Assembly: GCF_001693485.1 (NCBI RefSeq)
Contig: NZ_MAXC01000055.1
Coordinates: forward strand, 124,001 to 188,000
Length of the DNA stretch: 64,000 nt
Source: Bradyrhizobium sp. LMTR 3
GTDB taxonomy: Bacteria; Pseudomonadota; Alphaproteobacteria; Rhizobiales; Xanthobacteraceae
Direction of reading: 5' to 3'
In this document: positions 35,019-43,410 of the stretch, piece by piece
Layout: every line of letters starts with the position of its first letter
How positions within the stretch are numbered: position 1 is the stretch's first letter
The notes under the pieces: generated by a model
What the model saw: the letters and a program-made list of their open reading frames with translations, nothing else
Database searches by the model: none
Told to the model about the DNA's origin: nothing
Program-made: the position numbers and the translations under genes

Positions 35019-35420
35019 ATGAAGGCTGAGCCCCCCGCGACGGCCCGATCTTCCCATCGTGCACGCTTGCTCCATCGCAGGGACCGTTATCTTGGCGCAA
35101 CGCTTGCGGAAGAGTTGGAAAAGCTGCGCGTAGCCGATCTTCAGGAGGATCAATTGCCCTGTCGTTCGAACGCCGATCTTCCCTCCTCAGTTCGCGACCA
35201 TTTGCCCGCACATGCGGAAGATATCTATCGTGAAGCTTTCAATCATCCCTTTGCTGCCTATGCGGGAGACACACGGCGGGAGGAGATCGCTTATCGTACG
35301 GCCTGGGCCGCAGTGAAGAAATCTTATTATGTGAAGCTTGACGATCATTGGGTACGAATAGAAGGCACCGCTTGCCACCAGCCACAGACATTGAATGGAA
35401 GCCGTTGTCGGCAAATCTGA
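35019..35420 (+). CDS. ChaB-family protein
   Basis: A 133-residue protein from the ATG at 35019 (an earlier start at 34977 is possible). The C-terminal half is a ChaB domain (DLPSSVRDHLPAHAEDIYRE, REEIAYRTAWAAVKKSYYVK). ChaB was first described as a cation-transport regulator in E. coli, but its biochemical role is unclear. The N-terminal half is basic and not recognised. The last 20 residues after DDHWV are unlike the usual ending and could be altered. It is divergent from the Tyr-rich gene. Confidence 0.72.
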   Translation: MKAEPPATARSSHRARLLHRRDRYLGATLAEELEKLRVADLQEDQLPCRSNADLPSSVRDHLPAHAEDIYREAFNHPFAAYAGDTRREEIAYRTAWAAVKKSYYVKLDDHWVRIEGTACHQPQTLNGSRCRQI

Positions 35421-35518
35421 TCGGCTTGAAAAAGATGGAAGCCTCTCTGCCGTCCCTCAAACGCCTCATGGTGATGCGCCGTCATCAAGCGGTCATAGGT
35501 CCGGTTCCCAAATCGATA

Positions 35519-35725
35519 CTAACTGACCTTCGCCCATTCCTCATCTTCCGGCGACCGGAACGACAACCCGAACAGGCAGAGGTGGTCATGAACCAACTTG
35601 ACGCCGGAGACATTTTCGGCGGCCACGATCGCCGCCTCTCGATAGCGCTCGTCCATAATCATGCCGCTGAGATGCACAATTCCGTCACGAACCGTAACGC
35701 CGAGATGAACTGGTCGCCATTCATG
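35519..35725 (-). pseudogene. Detached BON domain of the interrupted CBS-BON gene
   Basis: Directly after the TAG that ends the CBS gene (35726-35728), the same frame continues for 68 codons to a TAG at 35519. It reads LGVTVRDGIVHLSGMIMDER, then ENVSGVKLVHDHLCLF and SFRSPEDEEWAKVS. This aligns residue for residue with the BON end of the intact paralogue at 31749-32471. The gene is therefore a full-length CBS-BON gene broken by one in-frame amber codon. Confidence 0.75.
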
Positions 35726-36238
35726 CTACTCGATGGTTGCGATCACGCGGTCGCGGATGTGCTCGTCGTCTGCGGTCGGATCCGGCACGTCTCGAGCGAG
35801 ACTTGCGACAACACGAAGCAAGTCCATGCGAGTTACGATTCCGATCAGCGTCTCTCCACGTACAATCGGTAACCGCTTGACATTGTTGCGCTCCATTAAT
35901 CGCACAATCTCCTCAAGTGGCAGCTCCTCGGTTGCGGTGACGAGGTCGCTCTTGGTCATGATCTCGCCGACTTTGCGGCCGTTTTCCCGCACGAAGTCCA
36001 CGGCAGCCTTGCCGGGTCCGATGAGGTAATCGAGCCACCCGATATGGGGGCTTTGCGTGCCGATCTCACTGCGGCGGATAAAGTCTCCTTCCGTTACCAT
36101 TCCAATGAGCCGGCCGACCTCATCAACCACAGGAAGTCCGCTGAAGCGCTGTTGCAACATCAGCTTGGCTGCGTCGCGGACGGGTGTATCGGCCCTGACG
36201 GTAATCACCTTGCGGGTCATGACGTGATGTGCGCGCAT
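35726..36238 (-). CDS. CBS-pair protein, truncated by an in-frame TAG
   Basis: A 170-residue product with two CBS motifs (AHHVMTRKVITVRADTPVRD and GEIMTKSDLVTATEELPLEE). It ends at TAG just where its paralogue (31749) enters the BON domain. The amber codon falls between VIATIE and HEWRPV of the continuing frame. A FixK/FNR box lies 52 bp upstream. The CBS module alone may still work as a nucleotide sensor. Read-through, a sequencing error or a recent nonsense mutation are the alternatives. Confidence 0.82.
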   Translation of the reverse strand: MRAHHVMTRKVITVRADTPVRDAAKLMLQQRFSGLPVVDEVGRLIGMVTEGDFIRRSEIGTQSPHIGWLDYLIGPGKAAVDFVRENGRKVGEIMTKSDLVTATEELPLEEIVRLMERNNVKRLPIVRGETLIGIVTRMDLLRVVASLARDVPDPTADDEHIRDRVIATIE

Positions 36239-36290
36239 TTCTCATGCCTCCGATTTCTGTCAAAGGCTATTCAAGACGTGCGCCCCGTAC

Positions 36291-36304
36291 TTGATGCAGA
36301 TCAA
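36291..36304. promoter_or_regulatory. FixK/FNR box TTGATGCAGATCAA
   Basis: A perfect palindrome between divergent genes, 52 bp from the CBS start (36238) and 104 bp from the AhpD-like start (36409). It could serve both. Confidence 0.75.
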
Positions 36305-36408
36305 GCACGAAGCGTGCGCATCAGGGAGAGGGTTGATCCATCGCAAAGTCGCCCGCACGCTTTTGCGCCAAGAATGACGGTATTTTCGCGAACGGCGAGG
36401 CAGGTGCG

Positions 36409-36792
36409 ATGAACAACTGGCCACAAATGACGACAGAATTGAGCGCCCTTCTTCGGAGTTTGCGCGGAGGGGCTCCTGATGTCATGAAGGCATTTGCGGG
36501 TATTGCTCAAGCAGCGACCGCTTCGAAATCGCTGGATGTAAAGACGAAGGAACTGATTGCGCTCGGCATCGCCGTTGCCGTGCGGTGTGATGACTGTATC
36601 GCTTTCCACGTCAAAGCCGCCGTAGAACAAGGCGCGACGAAGGAAGAGGTCTGTGAGACGCTCGGAATGGCGATCTATATGGGAGCCGGCCCATCGGTCA
36701 TGTACGCGAGCCACGCGCTGGAAGCATTCACTCAATTCGAGACCATCGCGGGGAAGCGACCAACCATAGAAGCGCCCGCGCTCTCAACGTGA
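36409..36792 (+). CDS. AhpD-like / carboxymuconolactone decarboxylase family protein
   Basis: A 127-residue protein with the AhpD-type redox motif CDDC followed by His three residues later (VRCDDCIAFHVKAAVEQGAT) and a helical core (KTKELIALGIAVAV, ETLGMAIYMGAGPSVMYASH). Small proteins of this family are thiol-disulphide peroxidase partners. The FixK/FNR box in the divergent region suggests redox defence under low oxygen. The substrate is unknown. Confidence 0.85.
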   Translation: MNNWPQMTTELSALLRSLRGGAPDVMKAFAGIAQAATASKSLDVKTKELIALGIAVAVRCDDCIAFHVKAAVEQGATKEEVCETLGMAIYMGAGPSVMYASHALEAFTQFETIAGKRPTIEAPALST

Positions 36793-36875
36793 CAATGGCT
36801 TCGAACGGTTTCAAGGCGCGCATACCGGCGGAACCGATCGCTGCCCCGGATTTTGACGCCGGCAGCACCCGACAT

Positions 36876-36889
36876 TTGATCCCGATCAA
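36876..36889. promoter_or_regulatory. FixK/FNR box TTGATCCCGATCAA
   Basis: A perfect TTGAT-N4-ATCAA palindrome, 62 bp upstream of the hypothetical gene start at 36952. Confidence 0.75.
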
Positions 36890-36951
36890 CATCGCTCGCC
36901 CCAACGCTGTGTCAACTGGTGTCATATTGGTCGATCGGATGGAGACCCCAC

Positions 36952-37542
36952 ATGATTGGAATCACCTTGAGTTCGGAACAGGTGCGCGCGGCTCCAGCCG
37001 ACGTTCGACAATGGATCGAGGCCCAAGTCACCTCATCCCTCGGATTGCCAAGTCGCGCGGCAAAGGTCGAACCTCGGCAGGACCATTTGGCCTCGTGTAG
37101 TGCCGATGAAGTTGCCACGATATTGAACGAGATTCAGGGCGTCCTGCCGGCAGCAAATGTCTTCTTCGAGTTTGGTCGCCAGGGTATCGCTATTCCGCAA
37201 TCCCGCGTGGAGGCATTCCGCCTGATCGATATTGCGCATCACACGCGCCTGCAGAACGTAGGTCAGGTGATTGCGTGCCTCGACATCATCAATGAAGCAC
37301 TCGTACGCATCCGCGGAGACGACCGCGCAACTTTCTGCGGATTCGACCGGGAGGGGCACTGCTTCGTCGCGGTGGAAACGCAGCAGAATATCCTTCGGCT
37401 CTGGCAGAGCGTCGTCGCACGGCAACAGCTCGGTGCCAAGGAACAGGCGGGAGCCCCGGCGCCGCAGCCCGCTGTCGGCGGTCCAAGCGCGCTTGACCCC
37501 GAAATGAAACAGGCTCCTGCAGATCTCGTCGCGGCAAATTAG
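36952..37542 (+). CDS. Hypothetical protein of the FixK regulon
   Basis: A 196-residue soluble protein. The ATG at 36952 follows GGAGACC. The N-terminus (MIGITLSSEQVRAAPADVRQ) and a central helical region (AFRLIDIAHHTRLQNVGQVI, DIINEALVRI) precede a beta-like segment (FCGFDREGHCFVAVETQQNI). The last 40 residues are Pro/Ala-rich and likely disordered. I do not recognise a family. A perfect FixK/FNR box upstream and an isolated position suggest a stand-alone hypoxia-induced gene. Confidence 0.7.
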   Translation: MIGITLSSEQVRAAPADVRQWIEAQVTSSLGLPSRAAKVEPRQDHLASCSADEVATILNEIQGVLPAANVFFEFGRQGIAIPQSRVEAFRLIDIAHHTRLQNVGQVIACLDIINEALVRIRGDDRATFCGFDREGHCFVAVETQQNILRLWQSVVARQQLGAKEQAGAPAPQPAVGGPSALDPEMKQAPADLVAAN

Positions 37543-37616
37543 GCCTGAACCCTGTTATGCCGCTGCCGTTCATCGTAGCGCGATGCAAGGTGGATCGATG
37601 AAGGTTGCCAGGTCAC

Positions 37617-38879
37617 TCAAACTTGCAGCCAGCAAATTCGATCGCCTCGCTTCACGGCTGCTGTCCCGGCTGAGACAACTGCAAAGCCTCTGGCGCGGCT
37701 GAGCTGATGCAGCTTGCCGGAATTGACGTCCGGCAACAGCTCGACCAGCGGCAGGCCCTGCGCCTCACCCGCCAGAATGGCGGGCAGATAGGTCGTGCGG
37801 CCCGGTCGTCCCTTCCAGTCGAAATTTGCAATCGCTGCACACCGACTATCGCCGGCAGCTCTGATGCCCGCGCAAACGCCAAGGATCTGATCGACGATAA
37901 CCTTGAATGTCGTGAACAACGCCCCCGGATTCCCGGGAAGTCCGACATAGGTGGCGTCAGCCATTCTGCCGAGGACGAGGGGCTTGCCCGGTTTAATCGC
38001 GACCTTGCGGATCCATAGTCTGCCTCCGCAGCGCTCGAACGATTCCACCACGTGGTCTTCGTCACCCACAGATATGCCGCCGGCGCTGATAATCACGTCG
38101 GCGCGCGTCGCGGCCGCTTGGAAAGTGGTCCGCAACCTCGACGGCCTATCGGCGATGCATCCGAGATCGACGATCTCGATCCATGGCTTTGCGAGCAGGC
38201 TGAGCAGGATAAAACGGTTGGCGTCGTAGATCTCGCCGGGCTGGATGTTTTCCCCGGGCTGTCGAAGCTCCGAACCGGTCGTGAACATTGCCACGCGAAG
38301 CTTACGGAAAACACGAACACCCGGATGACCGCAGGCCGCGGCTACGCCCACCTGCAGCGGCCCCATTTCCGTGCCAGTCTCGATCAGGCTGTCGCCCGAC
38401 CTGACGTCCTCGCCGCGCCTTCGGATATTCTCGCCGGCTCGTGGCGCACTGGAGAGAACGATGCTGTCGTCCTCGCCCCGCACATCTTCCTGGGCAATGA
38501 CGGCATTGGCGCCGGCGGGGATCGGCGCACCAGTCAGGATGCGAAAGGCGCAGCCGTCCTGTAGCACCGGATTACCGACGGTGCGGCGCGCGGCGATGCT
38601 GCCGGCCACCTTCAACCGGGCTGGAAATTCTGGAGCCAGGCTGTCCGTATCGACAGCATAACCGTCCATCGCACTGCAATCGAACCGCGGCAGCGGCTCA
38701 TCTGCCTTGACGGACTGTGCGAGAATCCGCCCCGCTACGGCTGAGAGATCGACCAGCTCGGTCTCGGCGATGGGCCGCGCCTCGGCCAAGCCAATGGCAA
38801 GCGCCCGTTCCACCGAAACAAGGTCCGTGCTTGCAGGCGTAAGGCAAGCGTCGATTTCCGGCTGCAGCAACGCTGGCAT
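37617..38879 (-). CDS. moeA: Molybdopterin molybdenumtransferase MoeA
   Basis: A 420-residue enzyme that inserts molybdate into adenylated molybdopterin. Recognisable motifs are LPRFDCSAMDGYAV near residue 65, GAPIPAGANAVIAQED, AMFTTGSELRQPGE, ISAGGISVGDEDHV and VGLPGNPGALFTTF. It has a good ribosome site (GGAGG). It is the last visible gene of the leftward nar operon and supplies Mo-cofactor to NarG. Together with moaB and DUF2478 it forms a dedicated cofactor module. Confidence 0.93.
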   Translation of the reverse strand: MPALLQPEIDACLTPASTDLVSVERALAIGLAEARPIAETELVDLSAVAGRILAQSVKADEPLPRFDCSAMDGYAVDTDSLAPEFPARLKVAGSIAARRTVGNPVLQDGCAFRILTGAPIPAGANAVIAQEDVRGEDDSIVLSSAPRAGENIRRRGEDVRSGDSLIETGTEMGPLQVGVAAACGHPGVRVFRKLRVAMFTTGSELRQPGENIQPGEIYDANRFILLSLLAKPWIEIVDLGCIADRPSRLRTTFQAAATRADVIISAGGISVGDEDHVVESFERCGGRLWIRKVAIKPGKPLVLGRMADATYVGLPGNPGALFTTFKVIVDQILGVCAGIRAAGDSRCAAIANFDWKGRPGRTTYLPAILAGEAQGLPLVELLPDVNSGKLHQLSRARGFAVVSAGTAAVKRGDRICWLQV

Positions 38880-38918
38880 TTCGCCTCCGCAAAGTCGTTC
38901 GAGGGATGCAACCTCCGT

Positions 38919-39509
38919 CTAACAGGCCGCCGGCTCGGGACTTTGCGCTATCGCAACAGGGAAGGTTCTGTTGAGCCAGCCCCCAATCTCTGACGGATCG
39001 CGGGAAAGCTCGACCGACATGCCGCCGGCGAAGCGGCGCCAAGGTTCAAGGTTTCTGATCGGAACCCCGATCACGACTGGGATGCCGCGATCGATCGCCA
39101 TCCCCACCAGGTCGAGCAGACCGCGGCCTTCGGCCTCCACTTTACCGAACTTGTTGAGGATCAGAAGGTCTGGAGCAGCATCAAGTGAACGCGCCACCCG
39201 CCCGTTCACTTCCGCGAGCGCCGCCTCGTCGAGCCGGCATCCGCTGGCGCCCGGGCCGCGGTCTTCGAACAGGTCCGTCCGCAGGCCCGTCGTGAGCTCT
39301 TCCAGCACGACATCGCAGTGACCCGCCGCGTCCGAGCAGACCGGGTGTTGCAGCACCCCGGCCAGGCGGAGCCCGCGGCGGCGGCAATCCTCCACGATGC
39401 CTTCGAAGGTCGATTGCGGATAGGCGTCGTTGGCGTAGACGATCGCCACCAAGGACTGTTGCGGCCGCATGGCTGCGTTATGGGGCGGGTCGGAATGCTG
39501 CGCATACAT
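38919..39509 (-). CDS. DUF2478 family protein (putative NTP-binding, Mo-linked)
   Basis: A 196-residue protein with the DUF2478 pattern: LVAIVYANDAYPQSTFEGIV at the start (where other P-loop relatives have GxxxxGKS), RRRGLRLAGVLQHP, and PDLLILNKFGKVEAEGRGL in the middle. The family often sits beside molybdenum genes. The start at 39509 has AGAGGTC upstream and overlaps moaB by 32 bases; an ATG at 39470 is an alternative. It may be an accessory NTPase for cofactor or molybdate handling. The function is unproven. Confidence 0.8.
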   Translation of the reverse strand: MYAQHSDPPHNAAMRPQQSLVAIVYANDAYPQSTFEGIVEDCRRRGLRLAGVLQHPVCSDAAGHCDVVLEELTTGLRTDLFEDRGPGASGCRLDEAALAEVNGRVARSLDAAPDLLILNKFGKVEAEGRGLLDLVGMAIDRGIPVVIGVPIRNLEPWRRFAGGMSVELSRDPSEIGGWLNRTFPVAIAQSPEPAAC

Positions 39510-40017
39510 CTGGATTGACCTCTATTCGGCGCGCCCCGATCAGATCGAGGCAGTAGGGAATTGCGGGGAATACCGCGTTCAGGCAGATATCGATGGCCGA
39601 GGGGCGTCCCGGCAGATTGACGATCAGGCACTTGCCGCGCGTTCCGGCGGTCTGCCGGGAGAGAATGGCGGTCGGCACCTGTTCGAGGCTGATCCGGCGC
39701 ATCAGTTCGCCAAACCCCTCCAGCTCGCGCGTGATGACCATTCGCGTCGCTTCCGGCGTCAGGTCCCGCGGCGCCGGCCCGGTGCCGCCGGTCGTGAAAA
39801 TCAAATCGCAATCCTCGCGCTCGACCATATCGATCAGCGCCTGCGCCACGCTGTCGGTACCGTCAGCCACGATCCTTACAACCGCGACCCAGTTCGACCG
39901 CAATGCCCGGCCAATGAAATCATTGATCGCCTTGCCGCTGATGTCCTCATATTCGCCGCGGCTGGCGCGATCGGATATCGTTAGCACGCCAATTCGCGCC
40001 AGCAGATTGTCAGGCAT
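39478..40017 (-). CDS. moaB: Molybdopterin adenylyltransferase-type protein (MoaB/Mog)
   Basis: A 179-residue protein that adenylates molybdopterin before MoeA acts. Motifs are RIGVLTISDRASRGEYEDIS, DLIFTTGGTGPAPRDLTPEA (the MPT-binding TTGGTG loop) and LIVNLPGRPSA. The ATG at 40017 has TGGAGGAGG upstream and is one base past the carbonic-anhydrase stop. It is part of the nar operon. Confidence 0.92.
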   Translation of the reverse strand: MPDNLLARIGVLTISDRASRGEYEDISGKAINDFIGRALRSNWVAVVRIVADGTDSVAQALIDMVEREDCDLIFTTGGTGPAPRDLTPEATRMVITRELEGFGELMRRISLEQVPTAILSRQTAGTRGKCLIVNLPGRPSAIDICLNAVFPAIPYCLDLIGARRIEVNPDVCAAFRPAP

Positions 40018-40018
40018 C

Positions 40019-40747
40019 TCACCCCTCCTCCAAAAGCTGCAGCTCCAGCATCGACAGTCCTGCGAAAGCTTCTTCCGCATGGCGGCGAACCATGGTGATC
40101 GGCTCGGTAAGCCCGGCGAAATCGTCTTCGCGGTCTAGACACTCGGCATCGTCGAGCGACGACAGCTTTAGCCCGAGATCGCGCAACAGCCCGTCTCCGA
40201 GGCCATAGATCCAGCCGTGAACCGTGATGGATTGCTGGCGCTGCCAGGCACCGCGCAAAATCGGCGTGGCAGCGATCCGCCGTAGCTGCAGCTCGACATT
40301 CAGTTCGCAGGCGCGGTCCATTCTGGCCGCGTCATTCGGAAGCTGCGCCAGATCGGGCGCGCATCGCCGGCACATTTCCCGCACCGGCGCCAGCCAGTGG
40401 TCGACCAGACCGCCGCCGCCCGGCGGCTCGAACGCCCTGCGGATGCCGCCGCAACCATAATGGCCGCAGACGATGATGTGTTTCACCTGCAGCGTTTCGA
40501 CGGCAAATTCCAGCACCGACAACAGGTTCATGTCGCCGGTATGAACGACATTACCGACATTGCGATGCACGAATACTTCGCCCGGATCGAGGCCGACGAT
40601 GTCGTTGGCGGGAACGCGGCTGTCCGAACAGCCGAGCCAGAGATAGCGCGGCACCTGTTGCTCGGCGAGCCGCCGAAAGTAATCGGGATCGCTGCGGGTT
40701 CTGCCCGTCGCCCAGGCCACATTACGGTCGAACAACTCGTCGATCAT
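40019..40747 (-). CDS. Beta-class carbonic anhydrase
   Basis: A 242-residue enzyme with zinc ligands Cys40 and Asp42 (LGCSDSR), His96 and Cys99 (CGHYGCG). It interconverts CO2 and bicarbonate. It is embedded in the nar operon between a small Cys-tailed protein and moaB. A link to nitrate respiration is not obvious: it may supply bicarbonate for anaplerosis, or manage pH where nitrate reduction is active. Confidence 0.93.
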   Translation of the reverse strand: MIDELFDRNVAWATGRTRSDPDYFRRLAEQQVPRYLWLGCSDSRVPANDIVGLDPGEVFVHRNVGNVVHTGDMNLLSVLEFAVETLQVKHIIVCGHYGCGGIRRAFEPPGGGGLVDHWLAPVREMCRRCAPDLAQLPNDAARMDRACELNVELQLRRIAATPILRGAWQRQQSITVHGWIYGLGDGLLRDLGLKLSSLDDAECLDREDDFAGLTEPITMVRRHAEEAFAGLSMLELQLLEEG

Positions 40748-40797
40748 GGCGCATCAAAATCCGGAGCCGACCGCATCAGAATTCAAGGAATGCGAGC

Positions 40798-41136
40798 TCA
40801 AGAGCAACCTCCACAGCCGCCACAGGTGCAGCCCGCGTGGGCAGGCGGTTCGGGCGCCTCGTCCTTCTTCAGCGACCAGTTGACCATGTAGACGAGGCAA
40901 CCGGTCGCGGGATCGTCGGTGCGCTCGACGACGTTCATCAGGCCGAGCCAGTCCTCGCTGCCGGCGAGATTGGCAAAGCGCCTGACTGCGCCGGAGGCGT
41001 ACTCGCCGACGGTTTCTTCATAACGGCTAGCGGCCTCGCCGACGCGCGCGAACAGCACGATGTCGTTGCAGGCGAGCAACGCCTCGCTGGCGGTCGCGTC
41101 CTCGCTGAAGCTGCGGATGATGTCGCCGAGTTGCAT
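40798..41136 (-). CDS. Nar-operon hypothetical protein with Cys-rich tail
   Basis: A 112-residue protein, helical over 1-85 (IIRSFSEDATASEALLACND, YEETVGEYASGAVRRFANLA), with a C-terminal CTCGGCGGCS that could bind metal or a cluster. It starts nine bases after ppiC and is read with it. I do not know a family. Its place beside NarI and a parvulin suggests an assembly or maturation factor for nitrate reductase. Confidence 0.7.
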   Translation of the reverse strand: MQLGDIIRSFSEDATASEALLACNDIVLFARVGEAASRYEETVGEYASGAVRRFANLAGSEDWLGLMNVVERTDDPATGCLVYMVNWSLKKDEAPEPPAHAGCTCGGCGGCS

Positions 41137-41145
41137 CGTTAGCTC

Positions 41146-41970
41146 CTATTGCAGGAGCGGCGACGCCGCCGCGGCGAGCGTGATGCCCGATATCTCGGCT
41201 CTGCCTGCCAGTACCGAGACATATTGCGCCAGCGCTCGATGCTGAACGCTGGCCGTGAGATAATCCGCGATGCGGTCACGGGCGAGCTCGAACGGCAGCA
41301 CCTGACCGGGAGCATATTGATCGAGCCGGATGACGTGGAAGCCGTAGCGGGTTTCGGCGATGGCGAATTCACCCGGCCGCATCCGCTCTAGCGTCGCCTC
41401 GAATTCCGCTACTGTCTGGCCACGCGTCAACTGACCGAGCCGGCCGCCCTCCTGCGCCGAGGTCTTGCAGGCCGAATGGCTGCGAGCGAATTCTGAAAAC
41501 AGCGCCGGATCGCCGCGGACCGCGGCCAGAATATTCTCGGCAGTCAGTCGGGCCTCGGTGCGCGCGGCAACGTCGTCGGGACGCGCGGCGATCAGGATAT
41601 GCGCCGCCTCGTACAGGTCCCCCGAACGGAAGCGCGCGCGGTTCTGTTCATAGAACCGGAGACATGCCGCCTCATCCGGCTCGGGCATCCCTACCTCACG
41701 CTCGATCAGGGCGCGCATCGCTGCTTCCTCGCCAGTCTCCGAGCGTCCTTCGGCATCGCGAAGCGGCTCCGCCTCGATCCCAAGTCGCTCTGATTCCTGC
41801 AACAGGAGTTCGCGCACGACCAGCGCGCGGGCGGCCGCCTGCCACGCCAGGATCGGCTTTTCCGCCGGATGGTTCTGCACCTCGCGGGCGATCATCTCGC
41901 GCGGAATGACCGTGCCGTTGACGCTGATCGTCCTGGGCTTTGGCAGCGTGTTCGTCAGCGAACAATCCAT
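41146..41970 (-). CDS. Parvulin-type peptidyl-prolyl isomerase
   Basis: A 274-residue protein with an N-terminal helical SurA/NifM-like region and a PpiC domain at about 115-225 (EAAHILIAARPDDV, FSEFARSHSACKTSAQEGGR, AETRYGFHVIRLDQY). No signal peptide is visible, so it is probably cytoplasmic. It begins three bases after narI and closely resembles the NarI-associated PpiC in many nar operons. It likely helps fold NarGHI. Confidence 0.87.
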   Translation of the reverse strand: MDCSLTNTLPKPRTISVNGTVIPREMIAREVQNHPAEKPILAWQAAARALVVRELLLQESERLGIEAEPLRDAEGRSETGEEAAMRALIEREVGMPEPDEAACLRFYEQNRARFRSGDLYEAAHILIAARPDDVAARTEARLTAENILAAVRGDPALFSEFARSHSACKTSAQEGGRLGQLTRGQTVAEFEATLERMRPGEFAIAETRYGFHVIRLDQYAPGQVLPFELARDRIADYLTASVQHRALAQYVSVLAGRAEISGITLAAAASPLLQ

Positions 41971-41973
41971 GAC

Positions 41974-42687
41974 CTACTCCGCCGGTTGGATGGGCCGCAA
42001 CGAACCGTCGCGGCTGCGGACGACCTGATAGCCACGCCGGCCGAGATACCAGACCGGCGCACTCCAGATGTGGACCAACCGCGTGAACGGGAAGACGAGG
42101 AACAGCGTCATGCCGAGCACGAGATGGGCCTTGAAGATCGGGTGCACGTCCAAAATGTTGGCGGCGACGCCGGGCTGCAGCGTCAGGATGCCCTGGGCCC
42201 ATGCCATGAACTTGACCATCTCGTGGCCGTCGAGGTGACCCATCGACACCGGGATGGTGGCAAGCCCGAGCAAGAGCTGCGCGAACAGCAACAGCAGGAT
42301 CGCGGTATCCCCGAACGAGGTATTGGCGCGGATGCGCGGGTCGAACAGGCGGCGATGCGTCAGCAGCGCAATGCCGACCAGGCACATCAGGCCCGCTGCT
42401 CCGCCGGCGACGATCGCCAGCATCTGCTTGAAGCCGTGCGATACGCCGAGCATGTCGAACACCCAGATCGGGCTCAATAGGCCAACGAAATGGCCCAGGA
42501 AGATGAAGAGAATGCCGACGTGAAACAGGTTGGAGCCCCACACCAATTGCCGCCGACGCAATAACTGGCTGGATCCGGTTCGCCACGTATACTGCTCGCG
42601 GTCGAACCGGAACAGGCTGCCGAACAGGAACACGGTCAGGCACAGATAGGGGTACCAGCCGAACACGATCGAATTGAGCGTTTGCAT
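41974..42687 (-). CDS. narI: Respiratory nitrate reductase gamma subunit (cytochrome b)
   Basis: A 237-residue membrane protein with five helices (FGWYPYLCLTVFLFGSLFR, LFHVGILFIFLGHFVGLLSP, ILLLLFAQLLLGLA, HLVLGMTLFLVFPFTRLVH). Conserved His residues for two b haems lie in GILFIFLGH and in LVLGMTLF...RLVHIWSAP. It takes electrons from quinol and passes them to NarH. It lies 12 bp after narJ. Confidence 0.92.
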   Translation of the reverse strand: MQTLNSIVFGWYPYLCLTVFLFGSLFRFDREQYTWRTGSSQLLRRRQLVWGSNLFHVGILFIFLGHFVGLLSPIWVFDMLGVSHGFKQMLAIVAGGAAGLMCLVGIALLTHRRLFDPRIRANTSFGDTAILLLLFAQLLLGLATIPVSMGHLDGHEMVKFMAWAQGILTLQPGVAANILDVHPIFKAHLVLGMTLFLVFPFTRLVHIWSAPVWYLGRRGYQVVRSRDGSLRPIQPAE

Positions 42688-42699
42688 GACGCTGTCTCC

Positions 42700-43410
42700 T
42701 TACTGCGGGCGTGGCGCGGGATCGACCGCGCGTCGGGCATGGCGAAGCTTTGCGATCAGGCCCTCGTGGCCGCAGGCACCCTGCCCCTGGCTGCCGGGAC
42801 CGAACCGCACCTCTTCCTCTTCCCAGGCGGCATCGAGCGCCTCGAGATCCATCGGATCGGGGTCGGCGCCCTTCAGCAATTCGTCGACGATCTCGCGCGA
42901 CGGAGCTTCAGCGGAGATCGCGACCAGCGCGTCGAACACGGCCTTGTATTTCGATTGCCGGCGCTCAAGCCGCTCAGCCAGCGCTGCCAGAATATGGGCG
43001 GTCTGCCGCAGCAGCTCGCGGGCGGCCGGGAGCGATTGGGTCGACAGGAATTCTAGGAACAGCGGCACGTAGTCCGGCAACTCGTTCGCCGCGATAAACA
43101 GGTCGGACTTTTCGTACATCGCCTTGAGATCGACCATGGCCTGGCCGCGGTCGCGGCTTTCGCCGTGGACATGCTCGAACAGATGCAGCGCCAGCGTTCT
43201 GCTGCGGTCGAACAGCAAGCCGTAGCGCTCCTGCAGGTCGTACAGCTCACCGATGGCGATTTCCTCGATCAGTAGATCGAGCTCGCCGCGGCAGGATGCA
43301 GGTACCACCTTCTCGGCATCGAGAATGGCCGGAAACCCCGGCGCGGCGTCGATTAACCCTTGGGTCGGATAGCTGAGCAGCGCTGACAGGATCTTGAACG
43401 TCCTCATCAC
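42700..43410 (-). CDS. narJ: Nitrate reductase molybdenum-cofactor assembly chaperone
   Basis: A 236-residue TorD/NarJ-type chaperone (FKILSALLSYPTQGLIDA, ERYGLLFDRSRTLALHLFEH). It is required for cofactor insertion into NarG and membrane attachment of NarGH. The start overlaps the narH stop (ATGA). The C-terminal 25 residues are variable, as usual. Confidence 0.92.
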   Translation of the reverse strand: MMRTFKILSALLSYPTQGLIDAAPGFPAILDAEKVVPASCRGELDLLIEEIAIGELYDLQERYGLLFDRSRTLALHLFEHVHGESRDRGQAMVDLKAMYEKSDLFIAANELPDYVPLFLEFLSTQSLPAARELLRQTAHILAALAERLERRQSKYKAVFDALVAISAEAPSREIVDELLKGADPDPMDLEALDAAWEEEEVRFGPGSQGQGACGHEGLIAKLRHARRAVDPAPRPQ

